Shown here: positions 1 to 13,100 of the stretch, one piece after another | How positions within the stretch are numbered: position 1 is the first letter of the stretch | How the letters are laid out: every line of letters begins with the position of its first letter | Source of the DNA: Acanthaster planci | Lineage: Eukaryota; Echinodermata; Asteroidea; Valvatida; Acanthasteridae | DNA length: 60,000 nt | NCBI RefSeq assembly: GCF_001949145.1 | Contig: NW_019091367.1 | Span: 2,028,189-2,088,188 of the forward strand | Direction: 5' to 3' | Position numbers and translations under genes: made by a program | The notes under the pieces: model-generated | The model's database searches: none | Seen by the model: only the letters and a program-made list of their open reading frames with translations | What the model was told of the DNA's origin: nothing

Positions 1-2973
1 TACGTTTTCAAAAACCCTCTTAAACCCAGCATTATTTTGTTCAGTGCTTGTGGCGGTTTCCCTCCTCGTAATGTAATTATAACCTAGTGCCATGGCATAA
101 AGTCGTATAATGGATTACTCGCTACATTAGCCGAGGGTGCCCCGAATCCACTATTAGTGACAGGGCTGAGCCACGTCCAATAACAGCAAGTGTTTGTGCA
201 GAGCCTTCGGCTCATATTGTAGATATCGGGTGATACGCGTGCATGCAGATATCGCATCCGTGTGTCTAGTCTGGCCCGGGAGCCACTGGCTGGTCAAAGT
301 CCGAGCTGGAGACAGATAAATATACAGCTTTTCTACGGCATATGTCTGACAAGGGAAAAAAGAGGTTGACGCGGAGATGATGCGGCTTCAGAGACGAATA
401 ATCAGATAAATTTGACGGGCCATCAATCACGATCGATTTCATTCAGGTCTGTCTCTCTCTCTTTCTCTCTATCTTCTACCGAGGGAAATACAAACAAATC
501 GATCGCAGAGGGTCTTCATGGACATCTGAAAGCTCCATATTTTTGTGAGAATCACTTTTAGAGGGAGAAATTGGCCACGGAGTTTCTTAGGTTAGATTAT
601 TCACATCCTCGGCTTCTGAGGCTGTACTTGATTCCTTAGTCCAACTCGTGTCAGAGAAATGGAGCACAAATCACATTTATTTTTGTGTATACCCACTACG
701 CGCGGCGCAGATCAATGACAGAGCCCCATACATCTGTTCTTTATGCACCTCCTCATGTTCTGTACTTCTACTGACTTGATAACAGTGGCTCAGTAAAAAT
801 ACTTCGAAAGTGCAACTACCTCTCGGGCCGAAGCTGAAGAAACGTCGAATGAAGATGCCGCTAATTCCACCGTCAGGACTACGGAGAAGTGCAAGCTGAC
901 GCATTGTTTTTCTTCCTGACGTCAGAATTGCGTCACTTCATTACATCTTTTTTTCTCTCTTTTGCGGCGAGTTTATTGGCGAGGAATAATAGCATAAAAC
1001 CCAGACGTTATGTATTGATCGGAAGACAAGTAAATCTTGTTAGGGGGTCTAGGGGGAGATGTTCTTAGGGGGGGAAGGCTCTGAGGAGGAGGGGTGGGAT
1101 GATTAACGGTAGTCGAGTCCATCACAAGTGATTTCGAGTCCAAATAACAGTCAATCACAACTTAGTGCGGGCTTAGGGGATGAGCAATCATCCCGTTCAG
1201 TATTTCAAAAAGGAAAAGTGGTTCGAGAAGAAAGCTTGCGAGCCGAGTCGGCATATGTATGGCCGCGGTGGTGGGGCAGTCCTCGCACGTACGTATTGAT
1301 GCTCCCGAATGACCTCGGACGTACTTCATTTTGGGCATGCGCTACTGGAATAGTGCTCTGACTGCGCTGCCGAAGTGTGGCGTCATTTCCTCTACAATGA
1401 CGCATTACATGTACATTTGTGTAAACTCCTTGCTCGTAGACGGCAATTTACATCTCCTAATGTAGAGATTTTGACTATACAGACCTGCAAACCGACAGAC
1501 GACAAAGCGTGTCGAAGAATATTATCACCATGATTTTGTGGGAACTTCAAAATAAAAGAGTATTTGTTTCCGTGATCCGAATGACGACAGCTAATTACAA
1601 AACTTGCAAACGATCTTTATGTAGTGAAACAAACCGTTCACGTGGACGTGGAATGACGATTGCCTCACATAATATACGGTAAGCCTGCAATCGTTGGTGT
1701 GCGCAGAGTTGACCGTTGAGTGACGTCATGACTTCGCTAACTCATACCAAATAAAGGAACACCTTGTCAAAGTTATTTTTAGATAGCTTTTCACTTGATT
1801 TGAGATGGAGTGTCTTGTGCAAGTGGACTCATTACGAGGACTGGTTAGAACTTGACTAGACGTTAGGCACTCCTTGACTTCGAACTCACTCGTTTTTGGC
1901 ATGTCAACACCACTAGCCCTCTGTTTAAAACTGCGAGTTTTCACAGTGTGTGCATGTTGGTTGACAGTATGGAGTAATTAAACCGATCTTGTGACGTCAC
2001 CCTTTTCAGAAATTTGTCGATTATTCTTAATAATGTACGGTTTACTGTATATTCTTTAAAAATAGACAGATCAAAATCGACTTCATAGATGCAGAAAAAG
2101 CGAATTGTTAAACAGTCAAACACAACCCTAACAGTCCCAAATCCTCCGATTTCAATGTGATTTTTACATACACCCTAGGGGGTTAGGGTTAAGAAACGCT
2201 CATAAGAGTTTACAACACCGTTTTACACGTTCTGTGAATCAATATTCTCTCTGCATGAATTTGATGTGGAAAAATCTCTGTTGTGATTACAGATTTTCAC
2301 TTAAAGTGAAACACTCCTTTTGACGTGTCTTGTTCATTTGTATGCATACTTCTTATTTTAAATTTTATTTCATCTTTTTTCGTCATTTTACTTATTTATG
2401 TTTAAATATTAATTGTAACATATAATTTTTATTATTTCTTTAGTGTTTTTCTTATTAAAATTCGCATTTAGTCAATTCGCCTTCAGTTAAAACTCAAGTT
2501 TTAACTCTTCCTCCCTTATTAAACAATTTTTCCAACGACAATTCATGTATAATTACACAGAACAGATTAATCGTTCAAAAACTTACCTATGAATATTTTC
2601 CGGATGATATTCCAACTGCATGTTTTTACCGAACGAAACAATTTCCTTCGGTGGCCGTGGGATTTTGATGAGTAAGCACGTAACTCCAAAGCTGCAAACA
2701 TGGTCTTCATTTGAAGAGGCAGTGGGAATGGTTCCCACATCAGCCGCTCGATAAACGTGCTTGTTAGTGGTGTAAAATGCCCCAAACTCCGTACAGTCAT
2801 ATTGATAGCATTTGTTTACTTGAATCTTACTAGCATATTTCCGCAGCTCACTTGCACATAATCATAAATCCTTATGCACCCTGCAGTTTGTGCACCCTAC
2901 GATCCATTGACGGTGCTGAGACTGCATGTCTTTGCGTACGTGTGTGACTGTGGCGTGACTTTAAATATACCAG
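1..2973. other. Gene-free left flank
   Basis: No reading frame here is longer than about 75 codons and none resembles a known family. The stretch has unique-looking sequence, a CT-rich run near 450-470, AT-rich DNA at 2330-2530, and the CRE cluster described separately. It may be the flank or an intron of a gene lying to the left. Confidence 0.5.
917..1999. promoter_or_regulatory. Cluster of three perfect CRE palindromes (TGACGTCA)
   Basis: The 8-bp palindrome TGACGTCA, the CREB/ATF full site, occurs at 917-924, 1721-1728 and 1992-1999. The only other copy I noticed in the window is at 30605-30612. About one such site would be expected by chance in 60 kb, so three in 1.1 kb is a visible cluster. 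No TATA box or gene start can be tied to them, so a regulatory role is inference. Confidence 0.35.
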
Positions 2974-3128
2974 GCACGAAATGGGACAGAGGGGTACCCT
3001 CCAACATGTCCAATCCCATACACACTCCAGCCTAATGTTACTAACACATCCCCCCCCCCGATGTCTGAAAAGAATTCCTGAGATCCCAGTATAACAATGA
3101 CCAGCACAGCTTCTGTCCCATAGTTTGC
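2974..3128 (-). mobile_element. MITE-like element, family A, copy 1
   Basis: The element is about 155 bp. It begins GCACGAAATGGGACAG and ends with the near reverse complement CTGTCCCATAGTTTGC, so it has terminal inverted repeats of about 16-18 bp. Its interior (a run of C, then ATTCCTGAGATCCCAGTATA and CAATGACCAGCAC) matches, in opposite orientation, the element at 20669-20839. Two diverged copies with matching ends support a non-autonomous DNA transposon. No clear target-site duplication is visible and the superfamily is unknown. Confidence 0.7.
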
Positions 3129-5044
3129 GTCAAATGTCGTCATAAGCATGCACTGTGCACGTGAATTGAAAAAAATAGTTGTGCACTCAGCCGAAGAGTT
3201 ACTTAATTAACGGCTTGGGCCGGGAGTCCAGCTTTTATGTTCATGCTGATGTGCGTAGATAGTCAACGCTGAGCAATGGACGGAATCATCTCACAGATCA
3301 AGGCGTCACGCCGTCAGTAAAACCTGTATTTTCATTGGCCTAAAACGATCAAGTGAACGGGCGATAAAAACGCATGTAACCCTCGAATGTTGGACATTGT
3401 ACATGATTAACATATAATTGACCAGTCACCACCCAACCGTCCAAACCATAAGGCATGGGACCACTAACCAGACTGTTCATTGGTAACTCTGGTACTTCCA
3501 GTGGTTTCCTTCCACAGGGAATACACAAAAGAGGTTTCCCTGTGGAGCAAAAGAACTGCCATGCAAGATGGCTACCACGCAAAGCCTCTTTACATCATAG
3601 CCCACATCAGATCAGTCACATCTTAAACTTTGCAATTACATTAGTCGCACGGTCGCCCATGTTAACGACGAACGCCATCCCCACCTTGCCCCGAGTAGAC
3701 GCCCACACGTAGATTTCAGACGGTTCCAAACATTTATCCCATCACCTGGATAAATCTCACCATTATCGCTTCCATGACAGACCCCAATTGGCCTGACTGA
3801 ACAAAATGCAGCGTCCGTGGAGCGATGTTACCACACCTCCACCCGCCCAACCACCGATAACCAAAATGGATTAAGAAAACATATATTAAAAGAATTAAAA
3901 CAGAATGTAATATGAACGGAATAAGGGTCGCCCCTGTCTGGAGATGTGACTAGCCACCTCAATCTTTCTGCTAATGCCAGCGCCGTTGATTGTTCGTTTT
4001 ACTCATGCAGCGGGCCGGAACTCGACCTACACGAGGCCCCTTCACGGCCGCGCGCCGGCACGAAGCCTCAATGTCTCACGTTGCCGACCCTCGCACTTCT
4101 GTCTGTCAAATAATTCCTCCTCATTCACACCTCCTAGAATTCAGTATGAACTCCCCAAACGCCTCCACATTTTGCCTTTTCTCATCGTCTCGTGTCCCCC
4201 CAGCAGAGGTATCTGATGAGCGCAACTGAGGGTTATTCGAGTCGACAGTTAGCCGTCGGCCAGACAGATAATTCGCCTCCAGTTGTCACCTTGTTTGCTC
4301 ATTGACTATCTCACGTTGGGGTGTTATCAAAGAGGTTTCTTCTCTAAAATCCACTTTGTTTGCTGCATTCTCTATCAAAAGGAATTTCTTATAATTCTCT
4401 CACAGCTTGAAAACATCACATTAGTGTCAAAGTAAACTGGTAAGCCGAAAGCCGGTTTATATACGAGGCAAGAAAGCAAACACGAACGCAATTTTGCGAC
4501 GTCAGGTTAAATTTTCAGGCTTCGAATTCGCAAAAATTGAGCACATTTTGAACTCAAGCGAAATTTGTTGCAGCGTAGCAGTGGCATGACGTCCAAGTTT
4601 GCCTCACTTTTCGTGGTTGCCTTCTGATGAACCGGTCTCAATTAAATTCAACCTTTTCGCACTGAGCCACTGCGCACAGAATCTATGCGTGTACATAATA
4701 TACGTGAAGACCTGTAGTTACTCTCCGATGCTCCAGTTTCCGTTACAACTTCGCGTCAAAGAGGCCTCGTCTGAATTAAGACCTACGTTGTATCTGAATC
4801 TATTGTCTATGGCTAGGTCTAAATCTCCATTAGAAATACGCGGAGACACGCTGAAAATTGATAGCCGTATAGAAGGCCGTTCCAAACACGGCTTCGGCTA
4901 CTGCTGCAACGCATACATCTATGTGAAATTCATCCAGCCGCTACTTACTTACAATGAGAGTCGAAGGCATACAAGAGTGCCTCATAGGCAGCCTCCAAAT
5001 GACTCACATCTGGAGAGAGGAGACTAGCACGAGAAACAGTAACC
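3129..5044. other. Gene-free interval
   Basis: Nothing recognisable. The longest open frame (4599-5027, 142 codons, plus) has no family-like motif and sits against a SINE. It is treated as chance. Confidence 0.4.
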
Positions 5045-5190
5045 GTTTTAGAGGTGGGTTTAGGGGAATATTCGAGGTAAAACCCACGGAATCAGGTAGG
5101 GACTGAAAACCCTATCCACACGTGGACCGAGTCAGGAATCGAACCCGTCGAAAGCCACGTCGAAAGCGAGGCAAAGTCGGGGGTTTTTTT
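5045..5190 (-). mobile_element. tRNA-derived SINE with a conserved-core-like domain
   Basis: On the minus strand a perfect RNA polymerase III B box, GGTTCGATTCC, lies at 5145-5135. It is followed by a stretch reading GGATAGGGTTTTCAGTCCC, then CGTGGGTTTT and an A-rich/CCCACCTCTAAAAC end. From memory, the GTGGGTTTTcCC...CCCACcTCtAAAAC pattern resembles the shared central domain of metazoan tRNA-SINEs (Meta/V/Deu type SINEs). The A box is not clear, so the copy is probably 5'-truncated or decayed. The outer limits are approximate. Confidence 0.65.
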
Positions 5191-5913
5191 TGGTAAACGG
5201 ACTGGAATGGCAATAAGCAAATTAATGATTAACCTCATTGTGACCAATAAGAAATCTGAATTAAAGACGGGTCATTTCATATATTCTACCCAAAAGTAGA
5301 AATATCAGTACTTTTGAAAGCTCGCAAAACTATCAATTGTCGGTAATTAACAAACATAGTCGCGGTGTTCGACTGAAAAAAAGACCATCACAAAAACAAG
5401 TGCCCCTGGCGTCCAAAACATCTCCAAGAGCCATTAGATATTTATTTCCAATCAGCGGTCAATTTGTTCTTCGAAATAATGTGTTTTCTCCACGGCCTTG
5501 TACCGCGCGCTAGTGATGAGGAGAGAGCCCGCTCCAATTCTATTCGCCTACGCCCAGCAGGTCACCAAGCCAGGTTCACAGAATGTAGCCTGTCTGCCGT
5601 TGCAGTCATTGTGGCGTGGTCCTGTCCCCCCGGGACGCTGCTCGCCACGAGTCGATCTCCCTGCGGATTCTGTCCCCCGATGATTGCTGCTCTCTGTCTT
5701 GTGATGCAGATCGACCCAGGGTGTAAAGAAGTAGCACGCAAGTATTAATTTCCCTTGCAGTGTCACCGTCGTAGTTTCGCCCACCAGCGGTTGGCAAACC
5801 AGGAGCAAGTTCGACGACGGATCATTTTGTCAACTAATGGTCAATTCGGACTGGTAGCCTTCAACGGACACCAGGTAAAACCGACCAGTGGTTGACAAAC
5901 GGTCGCCAATAGG

Positions 5914-6051
5914 GGCGATTCACAATAGTGCGCCACCGCAGCGCGCAAAATTTGTCGACCCTTTCCGAACGCGCATTGGGTCGACTAATTTGCGCATTTG
6001 TGATTGGTCAACGCGTTGCAATCTCTTGGTGGCGCACTATTGTGAAACGCC
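5914..6051. mobile_element. Short MITE with 24-bp terminal inverted repeats
   Basis: The left end, GGCGATTCACAATAGTGCGC plus CACC (5914-5937), is mirrored by the right end GGTGGCGCACTATTGTGAAA plus CGCC (6028-6051), with one mismatch. The interior also contains self-complementary GTCGAC pieces. At about 138 bp with no coding capacity this is a typical non-autonomous foldback element. No convincing target-site duplication is seen. Confidence 0.75.
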
Positions 6052-6349
6052 AGTATTGAACTTGCCCATGACTGGCCATCAGTACAAAGGTGAACGAATA
6101 ATTCACGAAGTCACATGTCACACAGCTATATATCACCACATCAAATAGTAAAACACTTTGACACTTATGGGGCAAATGTACATGTATTTTGAAGCCAAAC
6201 CCGGTAGCAATCAAGAGTGAACTTTCTGTAAACTTTGCCAACGGTACAGGCAATAAGAGAAACTTCGATTGGCATCGTTGTTAAGAAAACTTCAACCGGA
6301 GTACGGGAGACGACGACACGAACGAATGCTAATTTAGAGGTTACGATTC

Positions 6350-6789
6350 TCGATCATGTGCAATATGCCATGTATAAAAGAGCGTAGGTCCAACACATAC
6401 AAGGCTGGTTCCAACACCTGCACTTTTTGTAAAACTGGGGAAGAATGCCTAATTCATCTTTTCCGTAGCTGTACTTATTCAGGAAACTTCTGGTCCTCTG
6501 TAGTTTCGTTGATTAAGGAGAAAACATGTATAAGTTTGCACTTGGACAATCAGACTATGCATGCTATTTGGTAATATTAATGTTACATTATATGTAATAC
6601 TTAATACTTCTATGTGCTAGATTCCATATCTATAAAGCGAAGATGAACAATAGGCTCCCCTCTATCATAGTTTTTAAAAAGGAGGTTAGGCTGTACCATC
6701 TCTGTGAAAAACATTTATCTATTGCAAACAGTGATAATCGAAGATTTAGTTCAAAGTGGGACTTATACTCTAGACTTTTCCAAGAGTGA
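6350..6789 (+). mobile_element. Decayed LINE (non-LTR retrotransposon) ORF2 3' fragment
   Basis: The frame at 6356-6574 encodes a zinc-ribbon-like C-terminal LINE motif: CTFCKTGEECLIHLFRSC followed by SGNFW, the C-x2-C...E..x2-HLF..C...FW pattern seen downstream of reverse transcriptase in L1-type elements. After a frame break with stops, another plus frame reads ARFHIYKAKMNNRLPSIIVF and SSKWDLYSRLFQE, ending in TGA at 6787-6789. That matches the 'yIy.ak..n..Ps' plus 'KW' C-terminal tail of such elements. The fragment is 5'-truncated (no reverse transcriptase or endonuclease) and frameshifted, so it is dead. The clade is not certain. Confidence 0.7.
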
Positions 6790-7317
6790 GGTTACCGCGA
6801 CACAAACTTTTTGTGATTACTTTTCCATATCTACTTTTAATAATGTTCAGAGCAAATCTAGTGTATCTTGTGTTCTGTGAATGTGAACTGAAGAAAGAGA
6901 AATAAATGAGTTACCCGGAAAAGAAAAAAGAGCGTTGTCAGTTTGATTTTGATTAACACGGAAAATGTGTGCCCGCGTGGGATGATGGTGACCAGGCTCT
7001 ACCATTGGACCTTTTTTCTCTCCAATCAAAACAGAAGATGAATTGTGGCACGCAACGTGGAGCGTGGTGAATTCTATTCCGACTTTTTATTTCGGGCTCT
7101 TTGTTGTAGAAACCCTGCAAGAAGTTCTCGTCAATTTAGTTGGTGCCCATACGCAAGACTTGTTTATCCAAATGACTAGAAGTCAAATCTGGGGATGCTC
7201 ACGCGATGGAATAGTGCCTTGAATAAGTCAATTGAGAGTTAAATTTGAATAAAATCTGGTACACAGAGTTATCTGATTGCACATAAATGTAACAATTTGA
7301 ATTCCCCAGACTAAAGA

Positions 7318-7491
7318 CACTGTTGCTTTACCTCGTGATTCGGGGCAAGCTTTTGCTTAGCGACCACCATCTCTGGAATGGACTGGTTCCTTTGTGCCCT
7401 TCTTTTCCATTGAGAACAGTGTATTGTTGCAAGGCGTCTCTTATGTAACTAAGGGAAAGCTTGCCCCAAATCACGAGGTATAGCAACAGTG
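7318..7491. mobile_element. MITE with ~43-bp terminal inverted repeats
   Basis: The left arm 7318-7360 starts CACTGTTGCTTTACCTCGTG and ends GCTTAG. The right arm 7449-7491 is its near-complement, ending GAGGTATAGCAACAGTG. The arms differ at only a few positions, so this copy is fairly young. The ~88-bp interior has no coding potential. No family match is attempted. Confidence 0.8.
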
Positions 7492-9524
7492 GCTTTAGTA
7501 TGGAGAATTCCAATCGTTATGTTCACGTGAATTTAAAGAAATCAGTGTACAAGTTTTTTTTTAAATGTAACTCGCAAAAGGCTTATTACTTGTATCTCGT
7601 TGAAGTCTACCTTAGCCAGCATGTCAAAGTGCGATCGATTTGACCGAACTTGGAAATATGTACACGCTAAAATGTCGGTTAAGTATTTTCCTCAAGAATC
7701 AGCACTTTGGATGAAGAGGTCGGCGGTCTACTCCCACGTCCGCCATGATTGTCGAGAACCCAAGAACTGAATGGCCCTGGTGGACACGACAAAACATCAC
7801 CAAAGCTCGCGGGGGGGAGGGTTGAGGTTGGCGAATAGCCTCCGGTATCAGCCGTAAACAGTCGAACTGGCAGCCCTTTGCGAAAACACTTGAAGTCTGC
7901 CAATTGAAAAGTATACGCGCCATTACAGACGAGAGCGCGCGACAGGCAGTTGAACTTAATGTATTCTGTCTTCATCTGACAACCGTGGAATGACTTCAGA
8001 GGCAGAAAATCGATGCTGACAAGCTGTTTTGGGGAGGATATAGCTTTCAGGCGACATAGAATTGTGGTTTCCAAAAACAATACGCTGGTCGCCGCGTTTC
8101 AGAAAAAGTAGCATTTTCCAGTCTGCGTACATGGATTCTGTAACTAAAGGTCGCTTTGTGTACTCAGCGCACGAAGTCAGTGTGCTACTGCGTCATGACA
8201 GCTATCTCATTACATTAGATCTAATTAAGGTAATGATTGTCATCTTCTTACAGCGTTGTTAAATATACTGCACTGATGTCAATTTATCAACCACTTCATG
8301 TGCCTGTGCCATTCCCACACGGTATCAGGGAAAATACTCTATTAAAAAGGTGGTTTAGAAAGTGTTGCAAGGTGTGTTTGGCAAATTTTTGCGCGAGGTT
8401 GTCTCGAGGTTGCTGGTAACTTTGGGTGACATTTGACCGATAGTTGAAAGGAAATTTGTCTCAAAGTGAAGGCAGCTGATATATTGACCGACGCGACGCT
8501 GGAGGAGACTCCAATTGTGTGGAGAAACGACTATCCCAATGAGTTAAGAGGCTGTAAACAAATAATAAGTATTTGAATTCTTCCTTTGGTTGACTGACAT
8601 CATTTCGGTACCGCGCGGCTCAGAATCTTCTTTCAACATTATTTTTCCTGTTTTGCCGAACAAATTTTGTCCCTATAGGAAAGATTTAACCTGAATAGAA
8701 ACTTCAACATACACCCGAATTCAAGTTTTAGATTACCGTGTAGTACATGCACAAGGCCACTTTGTCATTCCGGTCGGCAGACTGCATAAGCTCTCTACAA
8801 TTTATTCTTTTATTTATCCAGTTTTATTCTGTGAATCATTTCCTAGTTAATATAAGACAAAATTAAGTGAAACTCAATAGTGACAGAATGCTCCCAAAAA
8901 TATAATATAAATATAGGTTGGGTAAACAGCTGGTAAGATAACGGCGCGGCACGACGTTGGAATGGAGCTTAAAGCAACGTAGCTTTTTCAGTTAAATTTG
9001 ATTCTAAACCCACGCAATAATCAAACACACAATGTCGACATCAGCTCCTTATCGAGCAAACACGGCATAGACCGTAATGAAAGTATATGTATATAACAGT
9101 CGTGTATAAATGCCTTTGAATAAGGCTTTGGAGTGATGTAGCTTTATTCTTTTTTCTAGTAAAATACCTTTCTTTTGTAATTTTAGTTTGTTAGATATTT
9201 TCATCTGGACAAGGGCATTGCGGAAGAGAAAGTGCACGAGGGAACCAGAAAAATTGAAAAATTTTAAAAATGTGAGAAAAGAAAAGGTGAAAGTAACAGG
9301 AAAGAGAGATAAAATCAATGAACCATTTGCTTGAAAATACTTTGGAATCGACCCCTCTGGCCTTGATACCCTGCCAGGTTGCTGCTCAGTGTCCCCCCCC
9401 CGGAAAACAAATCTTAGATTCAGATTCCATGCATTTGGAATTTATTTTTTACTCTTATTTATTTATTCCGCTGAATATCAATCAGGTTGAACCCTCACGG
9501 GATGCAGGTCTGTAGAATGTGGTG
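7492..9524. other. Gene-free interval
   Basis: Only unrelated short frames are seen (the largest is 133 codons, minus, 7679-8080, with no recognisable domain). No RNA gene or repeat structure was noticed. Confidence 0.4.
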
Positions 9525-10122
9525 AACTCTTTAAAGGAACCAGGAAATGAATGTTTAGAGTCATTTTTTGTGTATCTCTGCACTCTTCTTCCATGTATAA
9601 AGACTGTTTGACATCTGTTTTGAGTTACGTGAATTGAACGGTGCACTTTTTCAAACATTAAGAATTGACCAAGCATTTCTGAACAAGTGAGGGCGCTTTT
9701 GATTTGATGTAAATCTAGGAAGACATGGTTCAGATTGCATGTTTTCATGTTCAAATTGTGAATTCCAAATTTGTTATCTGGGAACATTTTTGTGAGAGAT
9801 TTTTTCAGGATTTTTGCCATATATGTACACAGCAATAAATTGCCAAAGAAAATAAAATCTGCTATAGCAGCGGTTAAAAAAATCTAGACTTTTTCTGTGC
9901 ACAAATCAGTGCAACATTGAGATTCAGTGCCTTGATGACTTCATAGTTCTGCTCATGAATATGCGAATAGTATTAGCATAAAACAAAAAAACATCAAAAT
10001 ATGGGTTAAAATTGCAAAACAAAAAAATTAAAATCAGGTTAATTGAATCGCAAAGATGCAATTTCTAGGGTTTTTAGTAAAATTTATAAAAATACTCTAT
10101 TTCCTGGTTCCTTTCAGAGTAG
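9525..10122. mobile_element. Element bounded by inverted AAAGGAACCAGGAAAT
   Basis: The 16-mer AAAGGAACCAGGAAAT at 9533-9548 recurs exactly inverted at 10099-10114, and the inverted match extends outward through ACTCT on both sides with a small indel. The ~600-bp A/T-rich segment between them has no domain I recognise. It contains a 117-codon minus frame that I regard as chance. The best reading is a DNA-transposon relic or MITE. Confidence 0.45.
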
Positions 10123-13100
10123 AAGCAAAAGTCTTCGAATGTGTACTTTTGATGTCCGTGCACTTTTAATTTAGGAGAATATAATAAAATATGCAAAGAA
10201 GTACATTCCCTGAAGTAGGCCTATCGTGAATTCGTTGGAATGGCCCTTTCATCGATTCGGAGGAGCACTGCAAATGAAAGCACGTAGAACACTCGGGATT
10301 CAATTTTCCTCTTGTCAAAGGGTCTTTTGTTTGGTTGCAAATGCCCATTCTTTTGCAGTTGTCTTGCTATTTGGCGCACAAAGGTGCGCCCCCTTAGGCT
10401 TCATGCATTTTAAATCCTACACACCGAATCTGCTGTTCAGCAACTGTACTTGACGAACGTTTCGCAAACAGCTCATCGCAGACGTGACCAGTTAAATTGC
10501 TCTAAATGACGATTCTGGCGATGATTAATGAGCATTATCGGTCGGTTATGCCGCAAATTTCCCTCCACTAATCATAAACAGCACGAACACTTATTACCTT
10601 TATTGCGTGTTCTACGCTCAAAGTGGCAATTTAAAGCGATTTAATGGGGCGCAGGCTAAAAATAGCCTCCTTACCGGAAACACAATGATAGCATCTATAA
10701 TTGATGAATTAATTTCACTTGTCTGACTTTTTCTTCGTTAAAAATTCACGGGTTTTCATCAGCCACATTGCAGTCCAAAAATGCAATTAACAAGAAAGGT
10801 TTACAGTGAAACAATTGAGCCCCTTCCCCAACATTCTTGCAGACGTATGCATGTCATAAAAATACCAGCATCAGACAATGCATCGATGTCAGTGACAAAT
10901 GTAGCAGCGTACTATGCACAACTGTGTAGATTTGTCTTCATCGCGCGCGTTTGTACCGAATATCGAGGCTCAGCCAAAACGCCAGACGATACCAACACTC
11001 GACTTCGCTCGGGCTTTGACGGAAGCTTCCGTCGGAGACATGCAGGATTAATGCTGGGTTTCGGTCCTTCATTGACTTCATTTTAATTCGCATTTCACTA
11101 TACTGCGCAAGCAGTGCTCCAACCAGCAATTGAATCGGGACTGTGTCTTTTGGCCTTCAAGTAAAAGAAACGGTACCATTGTCGCTACACGCTCTTATCT
11201 TATGTACGCCTGCTCAGCATAATGAGGGTATCCAAAAAAAAAAGCAGTTCCAATGTCCTTTCAGACTCCCGACCACTCTAAGACGCCCCTGGATGAGAGC
11301 TCGTAGAAAAAATATTATTGATTTCAAGTTCAGTTTGAACATGTGGCCTCGTTTGTATTGATAGAACTAAGCTTAATTACGCACCAACTCAGCCTATGGA
11401 CACTGGGCCGATTTATGTGTTAAATGAAGATTCGCACGCCAGATTACCACAAGCGCATCTCAGCTCAAGAAGTATACTCACAGCCACGACGCAGACACTC
11501 GTCTCTGGAAGACGCATGTGCGCTGCACACTGCGGGGTTACCAGTCAAAACTGGTTCGCGACCGATTTAGCCCTTGAACGATCGTTTTCCTCAGAAGATC
11601 AATCGAAGTATGTCCCGATGGTATCGATTTAACAGGCTAAATCGTGTGTTGTTGGCCAGCTTGCATTTGAAATGCGACCACTGGAGATTTGTCATCCAAA
11701 TTCTCGCCAGTCAGGGCCGGCGTAATGTTCAGCTTCTCCAATAGTTCCTCCAGTCCAATGGCTGCACACGAAACAAACAATCATTCAACACACAGGGAGA
11801 TGAGGTGGATGATTATCTACAGCATTGTTAAACTTGCATTTATTTGGTTTGGCAGTTTTCGATCGATTGAAATATTCAATAAATATAACATATTTACATC
11901 TACAGTCGGTTACATTTTCTTCTTCAGTAAATTTGACGAGATAATAGGTGAGATATGGACCTAAATATTCAGCTTATTCTGACCATTTACTACCGCGTGA
12001 AAGGCCTTTCAGAGAGCCATTTAACTTTCTTCTGCACGGGCGCAATTCAATAGAGCTGCCGAGCAGAAAATGTTGCACAAGTCTTCTTTTCCAGAGCAAA
12101 AGCCAGTCTGGGGGCCAGTTACAAAAAATAGATTGAATGACCATGACACACTAGCATATGTCTGTTTTCGCAAAAAAAAAAGGAAAAAAATATTTTCAGT
12201 GCTTATCGTACGTTTGTGACCGCAGCTCTATCAAATTGGCCCCGGAGGTTGATAGCGTCGAATTAGATTATTAATTAGGAGTAGATTACATTCGATACTC
12301 ATCAGGAATCCTTATAAACACGTCTCACACACACTACAGACCGGCGTACTCAGAGTACCGCGGAACCAATGGTATTAAAGGCGACTGAGTCAGTCCAAAT
12401 TGATTTTAATTTTAGACAAACGTATCCATGCCACTTCTCCTTACGTCATCACTCATTCCAAAATTTGTAAACATCATTTGACTGACAGGCAAAATTTTGT
12501 CCATTCTGATGAAACGCAATAATTCTTTGTGACAAAGAATAAAAAGGACGGGCTGTATGAAGATGTATCGTGAACTTTACCTTTTGGATCAAAGTGACTG
12601 CCTACAAGCCACTTATGTGTCAGTCCATTTCTGTCAATATATCAGTATGTCAAGACTCAATTTACATCCTTGCATGATTCACAGGGGCTATATTCACGAT
12701 TGTTTGCCACATAATCCCTCACAGCACGGATGCCGGTGGAAATGTGGGACTCTCGAGGTCAAATTTCCTTCTTGTCTTACATTTACATAAATTGGCACTG
12801 AGTTCAGCACAAGAAAGAGAGCTGCGTCTGCAACGAAAGCGTTCTGTCGTCTTTCCGAGCGACTGCAGCAATCGATTTCTCCACCTCTTGGGAAGGCGGT
12901 CGCCCCTGTTTCTGCGTCGAACCTTCTTAATGTACTTGATTCAAATCTCAGGAATGATTTGGTTCCCTCGTGACTCTGGTGCACGTCAGTCGGAACCGAA
13001 TGTTACATTGTTACTTCCCATTCTGAAAAGTACGCTACCATTTTTTTAAAAATGATTCTCAACTTCCATTTAATATGGATTAGCGTGCATCGTCATAAGC

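Noticed and set aside
2180-2192. GGTTAGGGTTAAG telomere-like motif
   Set aside because: Only about one and a half repeat units; not a telomeric array.
4599-5027. 142-codon plus frame next to the SINE
   Set aside because: No motif, and adjacent to repetitive DNA; likely chance.
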